Below are positions 26,406-34,122 of a DNA stretch of 64,000 nucleotides, one piece after another. The position numbers were made by a program, and so were the translations under genes. Source of the stretch: Rhizobiaceae bacterium (GTDB lineage Bacteria; Pseudomonadota; Alphaproteobacteria; Rhizobiales; Rhizobiaceae); contig JAEPQK010000001.1 in assembly GCA_017640615.1 (NCBI GenBank), forward strand, positions 310,001-374,000, in the 5' to 3' direction. The notes below the pieces were generated by a model, which saw nothing but the letters and a program-made list of their open reading frames with translations, was not told the origin of the DNA and did no database searches. The first letter of the stretch is position 1. Every line of letters starts with the position of its first letter.

Positions 26406-27092
26406 ATGCCGGACCTGGCCGACTGGACACCGCGCATGCCGCCGCGCCAAGCGCCTATGGAAGGCCGCTTCGTGCGGCTCGTTCCGCTCGATGCGGCGGC
26501 GCATCGCGATGCGCTTTTCGACATTACTGCCAGTGACCCGCAGCGCTTCCGCTATCTGTTCGAGCAGCCGCCGGCCGACCGGGAGGCGCTGCAGCCATGG
26601 CTCGATCAAGCACAGGCGAGCACCGACCCGTTGTGGTTCACGGTCATCGACCGGGCAAGCGGGCAGATCGTCGGTCGCCAGTCCTATATGCGGATCGACC
26701 GTGTGCATGGGGTTATCGAAATCGGCTCCATATTGTGGAGCAGCCTCATGGCGCGCAGTCCTGCCTCGACCGAAGCGCTGTACCTATTCGCCAAACACGC
26801 TTTCGACGATCTCGGCTATCGGCGCTTCGAGTGGAAGTGCCACAATGACAACCAGCCGTCCAAGCAGGCGGCCTTGCGTTTCGGCTTCAGCTTCGAAGGG
26901 GTGTTCCGCCAGCACATGGTGGCCAAGGGCGCGAACCGCGATACCGCGTGGTTCGCGATGATCGATGGCGACTGGCCGTTGATCCGCGCTGCATTCGAGG
27001 CTTGGCTCGATCCGGCCAATTTCGACGACCAGGGCCGACAGCGCAGACGGCTCGCCGATATTCGTGAGGCACTGGCCGGGGCGGGTGCGTGA
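26406..27092 (+). CDS. GNAT acetyltransferase, RimJ/RimL-like
   Basis: A 228-residue N-acetyltransferase. The core shows GRFVRLVPLDAAAHRDALFD, a beta-4 strand (GVIEIGSILWSSLMARSPASTEALYLFAKHAF) at the acetyl-CoA site, and YRRFEWKCHNDNQPSKQAALRFGFSFEGVFRQHMV, which is typical of the RimJ/RimL group that acetylates protein N-termini or small amines. The frame opens at 26370, but the ATG at 26406 is preceded by GGAGA and gives the family N-terminus. It diverges from the aminotransferase gene with 84 bases between the starts. The target is unknown. Confidence 0.9.
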   Translation: MPDLADWTPRMPPRQAPMEGRFVRLVPLDAAAHRDALFDITASDPQRFRYLFEQPPADREALQPWLDQAQASTDPLWFTVIDRASGQIVGRQSYMRIDRVHGVIEIGSILWSSLMARSPASTEALYLFAKHAFDDLGYRRFEWKCHNDNQPSKQAALRFGFSFEGVFRQHMVAKGANRDTAWFAMIDGDWPLIRAAFEAWLDPANFDDQGRQRRRLADIREALAGAGA

Positions 27093-27130
27093 AGGTATAG
27101 CTCGTTGCGATAACCGGGATCGCGAACGCC

Positions 27131-27331
27131 ATGCAACAAAACCGAAATGCGCTGATAGCAGCCGCCATAATCATGGCCGTGTTTGCGCTTCTCGCTTTCT
27201 ACCTGCCTGACATCATGATGACGGCCGCTGACTTCTCGCCGGTGGCGGCGGGCGCCGTCGTCGTTGTGTTCCTGCTCGGCTTCTTCGCACTTTTCTGGCT
27301 GCGAGGCCGTCACCAGAACAGGAAGCACTGA
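27131..27331 (+). CDS. Small two-helix membrane protein
   Basis: A 66-residue protein with two hydrophobic helices (AAAIIMAVFALLAFYLPDIMM and GAVVVVFLLGFFALFWLRG) and a short basic C-terminus (RHQNRKH). It ends one base before the ATG of the DenD-like gene, whose AGGAA ribosome binding site lies inside this gene, so the two are probably translationally coupled. No function is known to me. Its position suggests that it belongs to the same transcript as the epimerase gene. Confidence 0.75.
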   Translation: MQQNRNALIAAAIIMAVFALLAFYLPDIMMTAADFSPVAAGAVVVVFLLGFFALFWLRGRHQNRKH

Positions 27332-27332
27332 G

Positions 27333-28301
27333 ATGCGCGTTCTCGTAACGGGTGCGGCCGGCATGATCGGCCGCAAGCTGGTCGCCCGGCTTGTCGGGGA
27401 TGGCACGGTGGCGGGGCGCAAAATTACTGCGCTCGACCTGCACGACGTCGTCGCGCCTTCGAAGCCTGAGGCGGAGTTTCCATGCGAAACTTTTGCCGGC
27501 GACCTTTCCGATCCAGAACAGATCGCCACGCTGATCGGCCGTTCGCCGGACGTGGTCTTCCATCTTGCCGGCATCGTTTCCGGCGAAGCGGAAGCGGATT
27601 TCGACCGCGGCTACCGGGTCAACCTCGACGGCACGCGGGCTTTGTTCGACGCGATCCGGCTGTCCGGTATCTGTCCGCGCGTGGTCTTTTCGTCCTCGAT
27701 TGCGGTGTTTGGCGGGCCGTTTCCCGACGTTATTCCAGACGATTTTCATACCGTGCCGCTCAGTTCCTACGGCACGCAGAAACTCATGGGCGAGGCGCTG
27801 CTGACCGACTATTCGCGCCGCGGCTTCATGGATGGCGTCGGTATTCGCCTGCCGACGATCTGTGTGCGGCCGGGCAAGCCGAACAAAGCCGCGTCGAGCT
27901 TTTTCTCAGGCATTATCCGCGAGCCGCTGGACGGCAAGGAAGCACTGCTGCCGGTGCCGCGTTCGGTGGTGCATACTCATGCGAGCCCGCGATCAGCCGT
28001 GAACTTCCTGATCCACGCAGCCGGCCTGCCCAGCGAGGCGATCGGTCAGCGGCGCTGCCTTAACATGCCCGGTGTAGCCGTTACCGTTGGCGAGCAAATC
28101 GAGGCGCTGGCGCGCGTTGGCGGTAAGGATGTGGCGGCGCTCGTACGTGACGAGCCGGACGAGGCTGTTTGGGCGCTGGTGAAGAACTGGCCGACCCGGT
28201 TCGAGGCCAAGCGCGCCCGTGATCTCGGCTTCGAAGCGGAGACGAGCTTCGACGAGATCGTGCGTATCCACATTGAAGAAGAGCTCGGCGGCAAAGCCTA
28301 G
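27333..28301 (+). CDS. NAD-dependent epimerase/dehydratase, D-erythronate dehydrogenase-like (DenD)
   Basis: A 322-residue extended SDR. The cofactor motif VTGAAGMIG is at the N-terminus, AGIVSGEAEADFDRGYRVNLDGTRAL follows, then SSSIAVFGG and the catalytic YGTQK. The segment GVGIRLPTICVRPGKPNKAASSFFSGIIREPL and the HTHASPRSAVNFLIHA block are typical of DenD-type enzymes, which oxidise D-erythronate in C4 sugar-acid catabolism. The kinase and isomerase genes usually found with denD are absent here, so the substrate assignment is by similarity only. ATG at 27333 overlaps a longer open frame from 27264. Confidence 0.85.
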   Translation: MRVLVTGAAGMIGRKLVARLVGDGTVAGRKITALDLHDVVAPSKPEAEFPCETFAGDLSDPEQIATLIGRSPDVVFHLAGIVSGEAEADFDRGYRVNLDGTRALFDAIRLSGICPRVVFSSSIAVFGGPFPDVIPDDFHTVPLSSYGTQKLMGEALLTDYSRRGFMDGVGIRLPTICVRPGKPNKAASSFFSGIIREPLDGKEALLPVPRSVVHTHASPRSAVNFLIHAAGLPSEAIGQRRCLNMPGVAVTVGEQIEALARVGGKDVAALVRDEPDEAVWALVKNWPTRFEAKRARDLGFEAETSFDEIVRIHIEEELGGKA

Positions 28302-28302
28302 A

Positions 28303-29373
28303 TCAGGCTGCGAGGCTCGCCGTCAGCAGGGTAAGGCCGATCAGGAAAACGAAGGCCGCACCGGCGATTTCGATGGCGACGTGGATCGTCTCACGGCGCG
28401 GGCCTTCGCCAGCGATGAACACTGCCCAGTTCTTGGCGGTCACAGCGAGTGTCGCGAGGATCGATACGGTGATCGCGGTGCCAATCGACATCGCCAGCAC
28501 CGACAGCACGCCTGCCATCCAAAGCCCGTTCAGAAACGCGAAAGACAGCACGATCAGCGCACCCGTGCATGGGCGCAAACCGACTGCCGCGACCGCAGTC
28601 CAGGCACTGCTCCAGCTGAATTCGCGTTGGCTCAGCAGGCTCGGGTCGGGCATGTGAGCGTGTCCGCAATCGGGGCAGACTTCGCCTTCCGCATGATGAT
28701 GGTGGTGATGGCCATGATCATGATTGTGATCGTGGTGATGATGCGAATGGTCATGGTGTGTGTGATCATGGTGGCCATGTGTGGCGCTGGCCGCCGACAG
28801 GCTGTGTGCCGGACGGGCGCTGAAAATGCCAGCAAGTCGTTTGCCCGCCTTGCGCCAAAGAAGCCATAGACCGAAGCCGGTGATCAGCGCATAGCTCGCG
28901 ATTTCCAGGAACCAGGTAGCATCCGTCATCGACACGGAGGTGCCGCGCAGGGCCAGCAACACCGCGCCCATGACGATTATCGCTGTGAGCCCCTGCAGCA
29001 AGGCAGAGAGCAGCGAAAGCATGATGCCGCGTTTAAGAGCGACCTCGTTGGCCAGCATGTAGGATGAAATCACAGCCTTGCCGTGGCCCGGCCCCGCGGC
29101 ATGGAACACGCCGTAAGCAAATGAAAGGCCGACCAGAACCCAGGTTCCGCTGCCATCCTTTTTCATGGTTTTCAACGCGCCAGTCAGCGCGCGGTAGAAA
29201 TCCTGTTGCTGCGTGTTCACCCAGTTCAGGAACCCTGCAAACAGGCCGGTGGAGGGGACAGTCGCCTCACTGTTGCCGATGCCGAGCGAGCTTTGCGCAA
29301 GTGTCGCATCGCTGATCGTCAGCGCGAGCGCCGCCAGCACAAGTGCTGACAGAATGTGTCCCCCGCGGTTCAT
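28303..29373 (-). CDS. Nickel/cobalt transporter, NicO/RcnA-like
   Basis: A 356-residue inner-membrane metal transporter. After a cleavable or anchoring N-terminus, it has the NicO signature FHAAGPGHGKAVISSY in the second helix and VGLRPCTGALIVLSFAF in the later half. Between them is a cytosolic or periplasmic loop with about 25 His residues (HGHHDHTHHDHSHHHHDH and following) and a CPDCGHAHM motif, which should bind Ni, Co or Zn. RcnA members are exporters, but pairing with a DUF1007 protein is found in both uptake and efflux systems, so the direction is open. It is downstream of the DUF1007 gene by three bases. Confidence 0.92.
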   Translation of the reverse strand: MNRGGHILSALVLAALALTISDATLAQSSLGIGNSEATVPSTGLFAGFLNWVNTQQQDFYRALTGALKTMKKDGSGTWVLVGLSFAYGVFHAAGPGHGKAVISSYMLANEVALKRGIMLSLLSALLQGLTAIIVMGAVLLALRGTSVSMTDATWFLEIASYALITGFGLWLLWRKAGKRLAGIFSARPAHSLSAASATHGHHDHTHHDHSHHHHDHNHDHGHHHHHHAEGEVCPDCGHAHMPDPSLLSQREFSWSSAWTAVAAVGLRPCTGALIVLSFAFLNGLWMAGVLSVLAMSIGTAITVSILATLAVTAKNWAVFIAGEGPRRETIHVAIEIAGAAFVFLIGLTLLTASLAA

Positions 29374-29376
29374 GGA

Positions 29377-30042
29377 TCAGTTCGTCGCTTCGCAGGTGAC
29401 TTCAAGACGGGTGGCGAAAAGCTTGCTCACATCGTTGCCAGCAGGATCGTTGAAAAACGCCTCGGTGAGCGTGTCCTGATTTGCGGCCAGCGCCTCGTCG
29501 GGGTCGGGCCGCACTACCGCGCTTGAACATCCGCCCGGCATGCCACGCACAGTGAGGTCGCCATCCTCGAAAAAGTCTATCGCCGTGTAGAAGGTGGGGT
29601 CATAGACGCCAAATGCGACGGTTCCGTTCAGCTTCAGTGGCTCGGCCGGCTGCGACTGAAACAAGATCGTGAGCTGGTCGTTTTCATGCGTTGCCAGCAG
29701 CTTGTCGGGCGCCTGCATGGCAGCCGGTGCGCCGTTCACGCTGACAAACTGGAAATAGTCGAACTCGGACAGGGAGTCGTGCACCACGCCCGCCACGGTC
29801 GCCAGCTCGCTTTCGTCGAGCTGCAGGTCGCTGTTTTCGTCGAATTCGAGAAGTACCGTGGACGAGAACAAATCATCGAAGCGCCAGACATGGCCAAGCG
29901 TTTCCACTTCGCCGGCCGGATTGACCGCGACTTCGAGAGTGGCCTGCGCAAAGACATGCGGGTGGACGCGCAACGGTGCGGTTCCCGCAAGCAGGAGCGC
30001 ACCGGCGCAAGCAGCCGCATTCAAGGCTCGAATCGTTTTCAT
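29377..30042 (-). CDS. DUF1007 family periplasmic protein, partner of the NicO transporter
   Basis: A 221-residue exported protein. The signal peptide is ALNAAACAGALLLAGTAPLRVHPHVFA. The mature domain has HPHVFAQATLEVAVNPAGEVETLGHVWRFDDLFSSTVLLEFDEN and PTFYTAIDFFEDGDLTVRGMPGGC, as in other DUF1007 proteins. The N-terminal HPH motif could be a metal ligand. The family is almost always found beside NicO-type transporters, as here, so it probably delivers or senses the metal in the periplasm. It is the first gene of a two-gene transcript. Confidence 0.88.
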   Translation of the reverse strand: MKTIRALNAAACAGALLLAGTAPLRVHPHVFAQATLEVAVNPAGEVETLGHVWRFDDLFSSTVLLEFDENSDLQLDESELATVAGVVHDSLSEFDYFQFVSVNGAPAAMQAPDKLLATHENDQLTILFQSQPAEPLKLNGTVAFGVYDPTFYTAIDFFEDGDLTVRGMPGGCSSAVVRPDPDEALAANQDTLTEAFFNDPAGNDVSKLFATRLEVTCEATN

Positions 30043-30106
30043 CCTGCAATGCCCCTCGGCTTGTTCCGCTGAGTGTCGTCAGCAAACGGGCGAAAGTTGG
30101 ACGGCA

Positions 30107-31006
30107 TTACGCGGTATCGTTGGTTTTCATCCACTGGGCAAGATAGTCGACGAAAACTCGAATCTTTGCGGGAAGATAACGCCGATGTGGATAGACCGCA
30201 TAGATGCCGCCCGCCGGAGGGAGCCAGTCGTCGAGGATCGCGACAAGTTTGCCGCTCTCCAAGGCCGGTTCGGCGATGAAATCGGGCAAGCCAACGAATC
30301 CGAGGCCGGAGATCGCCGCTTCCCGGGCAGCAATCGGGCTGTTGACTTCCAGGCGGCCGTCGACCTGAACCGTTATGGCGTCGCCATCGGCGTTTTTGAA
30401 CTGCCAGTTGCTCAGCCAGCGCCCGTTGGTGTCGATAACGCAGGGCTTGCCCGCCAGATCTTGTGGTTTCTCGGGCCGGCCGATTGCTTCGATCAGTTCG
30501 GGGGAACCACACAGTCTGATCGAAAACGGGCGCAACTTGCGTGCGATCAACGAGGAGTCCTGCATGCGGGTGATGCGGACCGCGATGTCGAACCCTTCTT
30601 CAACCAGATCGACGAAACGGTCGTCGAGATGGACGTCGAGCGTGATGTCGGGATGATCGCGGGCGAAGTCGATCAATGAGTGTCCTATGCCCGCGTCGGC
30701 GAAAGTGCGCGGCGCGGTCAGCTTGATGCGGCCTTTCACGTCGCCCAGCCGTTCACGCACCGATTCTGCCAGCGCATCGATATCGTTGACGATTTCGGTG
30801 GCGCGTTTGAAGTAGTCGTGGCCGGCTTCCGTGAGTGAAAATTGCCGCGTCGTGCGGTTCAGCAGGAGCGCGCCGAGCTCGTCTTCAAGTTCGCGGACGT
30901 ATTTTGACAGCAGCGCCTTGGAGCGGCCGATCTTGCGGGCGGCGGCGGAGAAGCCCTCGGCCTCGACGACCTCGATGAATGCCCGCATGCGGGTGAGCGT
31001 GTCCAC
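30107..31006 (-). CDS. LysR family transcriptional regulator
   Basis: A 299-residue regulator. The N-terminal winged helix-turn-helix (MRAFIEVVEAEGFSAAARKIGRSKALLSKYVRELEDELGALLLNRTTRQFSLTEAG) is followed by a periplasmic-binding-like effector domain (IKLTAPRTFADAGIGHSLIDFARDHPDITLDVHLDDRFVDLVEEGFDIAVRI). It belongs to the subgroup around DsdC/CrgA-like repressors with the DLVEEGFDIAVR motif. The start is the GTG at 31006, which shares a base with the amidase stop codon (TAGTG). This coupling makes it likely that amidase and regulator are one transcript. Effector unknown. Confidence 0.9.
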   Translation of the reverse strand: MDTLTRMRAFIEVVEAEGFSAAARKIGRSKALLSKYVRELEDELGALLLNRTTRQFSLTEAGHDYFKRATEIVNDIDALAESVRERLGDVKGRIKLTAPRTFADAGIGHSLIDFARDHPDITLDVHLDDRFVDLVEEGFDIAVRITRMQDSSLIARKLRPFSIRLCGSPELIEAIGRPEKPQDLAGKPCVIDTNGRWLSNWQFKNADGDAITVQVDGRLEVNSPIAAREAAISGLGFVGLPDFIAEPALESGKLVAILDDWLPPAGGIYAVYPHRRYLPAKIRVFVDYLAQWMKTNDTA

Positions 31007-32217
31007 TAATGTGCGCCTTTCGCGTGATCGAGTATCGTTCGAGCCAGCCTGATCAACGCCATATCGCTGCCGGCCGGACCCAACAGAGAGATGCCGAACG
31101 GTGCATCGTCGACCGTGCCCAGTGGTATCGTGATTTGCGGAAAGCCGGACAGGCCTGAGAGGCACAGCAGACGCAAGGCGCGTTCGCGGTAATCCTGAAG
31201 TGCGTCGAAGCCGATGTCGCTGAGCGGTGCGGCGCCCGGAACGGTGGGCAGGATCAGCAGACGGTGGTCGCCCAGCATCTGCGCGAGTTCATCGCGCAAT
31301 GCGTTGCGCTTTTCGGTCTCAGCCGTTGCCACTTCGCAGCCGAGCGAGGAGCCGAATTCGAAACGCTCTTTCACGCCCGGGCCGAGATGCCGCTCCTTCT
31401 CCGAGATCCAGGGTCCGTGGACGGCCCAGGCCTCGTAGGATTGGAGCTTGCGGAAGGTCCAGTAGAGATCGTCTATCGATTGCGACAGAGGTTTCGCCTC
31501 TTCCGGCGGGCCGGTCACGTCGGCGACGATGCGGCGTATGCGATCATATTCGGCGGCTTCGGCTTCACCGAGCAGCAGCGCGTCGAGTGCGGGGAGGTGA
31601 ATGGTCTTAAACGCGGACGTTTCCCCCCTCTGCGAGGGGAGGAAATCCGACAGCGCCACCCTGGCCACGTGCTCATATGTCTCGCCACCCCTCGCAAACC
31701 AGCCAAAGGTATCGAACGATGGCGCGAGCGGCATTGTGCCCTCCAGCGAAATGGCGCCGTGTGTGGCGCGAAGGCCGATCAGGCCGCAGAAGGCCGCTGG
31801 TGCGCGGATCGAGCCGCCGGTGTCGGAGCCGGTAGCGAAGTCGACGAGCCCGCCCGCCACGGCCGCCGCTGAGCCTGAAGAAGAGCCGCCGGTGACGCGG
31901 CCAGGCGCGGCAGGGTTGACCGGGTGCGGATAGTGCGCGTTTTGCCCCATCAGCGAAAATGTAAGCTCGTCCGTCTGCGTTCGCGCAACCAGCGTTGCGC
32001 CGGCATCGAAGAGTTTCTGAATGGCGGGCGCGGTTGTGGCGGCTGGTCTTGCTTCATCCAGCTTCTGCGGATTGCCGCCGCCGGTGCGCTGGTCACGCAC
32101 GTCATAGATGTCTTTCACCGCGAAAGTGAGCCCTGCAAGAGGGCCGGAGCCCGTTTCCTGGATGGGCGCGAATGGTGCCTGGACATATGCGTTCAGCGTG
32201 TCGGCCAGAAGGTTCAT
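31006..32217 (-). CDS. Amidase signature family enzyme
   Basis: A 403-residue hydrolase of amide bonds. The Ser-cisSer-Lys triad is visible: Lys35 in FAVKDIYD, the GGSSSGSAAAV loop at 110-120, and the nucleophile Ser136 in GSDTGGSIRAP. The group with GGGNP.K and the C-terminal SGLSGFPQITIPLG stretch includes 6-aminohexanoate and indoleacetamide-type amidases, but the substrate is not clear. Residues about 190-201 (SDFLPSQRGETS) are encoded by a palindromic repeat-like sequence at 31620-31642. It precedes and overlaps the LysR gene. Confidence 0.92.
   Translation of the reverse strand: MNLLADTLNAYVQAPFAPIQETGSGPLAGLTFAVKDIYDVRDQRTGGGNPQKLDEARPAATTAPAIQKLFDAGATLVARTQTDELTFSLMGQNAHYPHPVNPAAPGRVTGGSSSGSAAAVAGGLVDFATGSDTGGSIRAPAAFCGLIGLRATHGAISLEGTMPLAPSFDTFGWFARGGETYEHVARVALSDFLPSQRGETSAFKTIHLPALDALLLGEAEAAEYDRIRRIVADVTGPPEEAKPLSQSIDDLYWTFRKLQSYEAWAVHGPWISEKERHLGPGVKERFEFGSSLGCEVATAETEKRNALRDELAQMLGDHRLLILPTVPGAAPLSDIGFDALQDYRERALRLLCLSGLSGFPQITIPLGTVDDAPFGISLLGPAGSDMALIRLARTILDHAKGAH
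31620..31642. repeat. Palindromic element inside the amidase gene
   Basis: CCCCTC-TGC-GAGGGG forms a perfect 6-bp stem, extended by TTTCC and GGAAA with one bulge. Short palindromes of this kind (CCTCCCCT...AGGGG) are common between genes in rhizobia. Here it is in frame within a coding region, at residues about 192-200 of the amidase. Confidence 0.5.
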
Positions 32218-32291
32218 TGTTCACTCTTCAGAGACGGGAATCGGAGGTTCGGTCAGCGCAGAAAAAAATTCAAGCGGATGCGATTTTTTCG

Positions 32292-32320
32292 TTGATTCTG
32301 ACAGGGCTTATCCATATATC
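32292..32320 (+). promoter_or_regulatory. Predicted sigma70-type promoter for the ornithine decarboxylase leader
   Basis: A -35 element TTGATT (32292-32297) and a -10 element TATATC (32315-32320) are 17 bases apart. It is upstream of a long structured leader and would place the transcript start near 32327, about 420 bases before the ornithine decarboxylase ATG. Confidence 0.45.
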
Positions 32321-32326
32321 GCGGCT

Positions 32327-32749
32327 GCCCAAAGTCGCACGTGCCTGTGGGTGTCCGCCGATCCCTCGTTTGGTGAGGGAAACGGTAAGGTACCTGGAAC
32401 TAACCCCTCCAGTCGCTTTCACGGCCAACCGTGAAATCGAGGACATCTTGAAGCAACGACGGTGCGGGCCTTTCTGGTGTTCTGCCGGTCGTCCATAGAC
32501 CGGGGTTACTGAAGAGGCACACCTTCATTGCCGGCAGTGCGGAGGGTTCTCCAAAGCTGAGGCAGACAAAGCGGATTTTCGCTTCCGGGCGAGGGTCCAC
32601 CACCGCGTGACACGCATTTGCAGGTTGTCGGATCTCCACAGGCCGGTAGCTGCGGATCGTCGCCACGCATCTTTGTCCACCACGGGTCGCGAGCTTCAAC
32701 GCTTAGGCCCGAGCTTGCCGGCGGCAGATGCCGCCAATGGAGAGACCCG
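32327..32749 (+). ncRNA. Structured 5' leader of ornithine decarboxylase, probable speF RNA element
   Basis: More than 400 bases without a convincing gene precede the ornithine decarboxylase ATG. They contain several stable hairpins: TTTCACGG/CCGTGAAA near 32417-32436, CCGGT/ACCGG near 32486-32503, and GGCGGC/GCCGCC near 32719-32734 just before the ribosome binding site. A conserved leader RNA called speF is known upstream of ornithine decarboxylase genes in alphaproteobacteria, and its place and size fit. I did not match it base by base to the published consensus. It probably controls translation or termination in response to polyamines or ornithine. Confidence 0.6.
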
Positions 32750-33883
32750 ATGGCCACGCAGCGCGTTCTTGATTTCCTCGCCACCCGACGTCCCGATGGA
32801 CCTTGCCTCGTCGTCGACCTCGACGTCGTGCGCGACAATTATCGCGCATTCGAGAAGGCTCTTCCAGACAGCCGCATCTTCTACGCTGTGAAGGCCAATC
32901 CAGCTCCTGAAATCCTGCGCCTGCTTGCCTCGCTCGGCTCCAATTTCGACACCGCGTCGGTGGCCGAGATCGAGATGGCGCTCGACGCCGGCGCCACGCC
33001 CGACCGCATCTCCTTCGGCAACACGATCAAGAAAGAGCGCGATATCGCTCGCGCCTACGAGCACGGCATTCGCCTGTTCGCGGTCGATTGCGAAGCCGAG
33101 GTCGAGAAGGTTGCGCGTGTTGCGCCCGGCAGCCGCGTGTTCTGCCGCGTTTTGACCGATGGCGAAGGCGCCGAATGGCCGCTTTCGCGCAAGTTCGGCT
33201 GTGCGCCGTCCATGGCCGTCGATGTGTTGCGCCGCGCGCATGCGCTGGGCCTCGATGCCTATGGCGTCTCCTTCCATGTCGGCTCGCAGCAGACCGACCT
33301 TACTGCATGGGATCGCGCTCTTGGCGACGCCAAGCGCGTGTTCGCGATGCTTGCCGAGGAAGGCATCGTGCTGAAGATGGTCAATATGGGCGGTGGTTTC
33401 CCGACCCGTTACCTGCGCGATGTGCCGGCTGCCCAGGCTTACGGCCAGGCGATCTTCTCCGCGCTGCGCGCCCATTTCGGCAATCAGCTGCCCGAGACCA
33501 TCATCGAGCCAGGCCGCGGCATGGTCGGCAATGCCGGCACGATCCGCTCCGAGGTGGTGCTGATCTCCAAAAAGGCCGACAACGACAATGTGCGCTGGGT
33601 CTATCTCGACATCGGCAAGTTCGGCGGCCTGGCCGAGACGATGGACGAGGCGATCCGCTACCCGATTTCGACGACCCATGACGGCGGCGAGACTGGCGAA
33701 TGCGTACTCGCAGGCCCGACCTGCGACTCGGCCGATGTGATGTATGAGAAGACCCCGTACCCATTGCCCCTGTCGCTGACGATCGGCGACGAGGTGCTGA
33801 TCGAGGGAACGGGCGCGTACACCACAACCTACGCTTCGGTTGCCTTCAACGGCTTCGAACCTCTGCGATCCTACGTGATCTGA
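32750..33883 (+). CDS. Ornithine decarboxylase, alanine-racemase fold
   Basis: Makes putrescine from ornithine. The 377-residue protein is of the eukaryotic/group IV fold. Lys48 in FYAVKANP binds PLP; other motifs are HVGSQQ, MVNMGGGFPTRYL, EPGRGMVGNAG (phosphate binding) and GPTCDSADVM with the conserved active-site Cys from the partner subunit. Some members also take lysine. I use the ATG at 32750, which follows GGAGAG; the frame is open to 32618 but that part lies in the leader RNA. Homospermidine synthase at 10.3 kb would use the product. Confidence 0.95.
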   Translation: MATQRVLDFLATRRPDGPCLVVDLDVVRDNYRAFEKALPDSRIFYAVKANPAPEILRLLASLGSNFDTASVAEIEMALDAGATPDRISFGNTIKKERDIARAYEHGIRLFAVDCEAEVEKVARVAPGSRVFCRVLTDGEGAEWPLSRKFGCAPSMAVDVLRRAHALGLDAYGVSFHVGSQQTDLTAWDRALGDAKRVFAMLAEEGIVLKMVNMGGGFPTRYLRDVPAAQAYGQAIFSALRAHFGNQLPETIIEPGRGMVGNAGTIRSEVVLISKKADNDNVRWVYLDIGKFGGLAETMDEAIRYPISTTHDGGETGECVLAGPTCDSADVMYEKTPYPLPLSLTIGDEVLIEGTGAYTTTYASVAFNGFEPLRSYVI

Positions 33884-33933
33884 AACGGCGCCGCCGTTTC
33901 ACGCAAAGTCACTGCCGGCCAATGCCGGCAGTG
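33882..33933 (+). terminator. Tandem hairpins after ornithine decarboxylase
   Basis: Two hairpins follow the stop codon at once. The first, GAAACGG-CGCCG-CCGTTTC at 33882-33900, includes part of the stop codon. The second, CACTGCCGGC-CAAT-GCCGGCAGTG at 33910-33933, has a perfect 10-bp stem. Neither has a T run, so the second may be a rho-assisted terminator or an mRNA 3' end stabiliser. Confidence 0.5.
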
Positions 33934-34008
33934 GGCAAGCTCGCGCAATTTCTGCATCTGGATCAGTTAAATGAACGCCGCCGTGCCGACCGTTGATGGT
34001 TTCCTCAA

Positions 34009-34122
34009 TACCCCCTCATCCGCGCCTGCTCGTTCCGTTGGAGGCGGAATGATGACCGTGGCCGCGCCTGCGCTGCGCGCATCCTGTTCGGATGCGTTGC
34101 GCGGAGCGCCGGGTGAGGGGGT
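34009..34122. repeat. Rhizobial-type palindromic repeat at the 5' end of a GNAT gene
   Basis: The outer arms ACCCCCTCATCCGCGC (from 34009) and GCGCCGGGTGAGGGGGT (to 34122) are near inverse copies. An inner hairpin is CGCATCC-TGTTC-GGATGCG near 34078-34096. The layout, a ~110-bp mosaic of CCCCCTCA...TGAGGGGG ends with GC-rich inner stems, is like the dispersed intergenic repeats common in Rhizobium and Mesorhizobium. It carries a GGAGG and start codons in frame with the GNAT gene. Confidence 0.6.

Noticed and set aside
28690-28790. Repetitive CAT/GTG-rich DNA that looks like a tandem repeat or small array
   Set aside because: It is the coding sequence of the His-rich loop of the NicO transporter; the repeat follows His codons and has no spacer structure.
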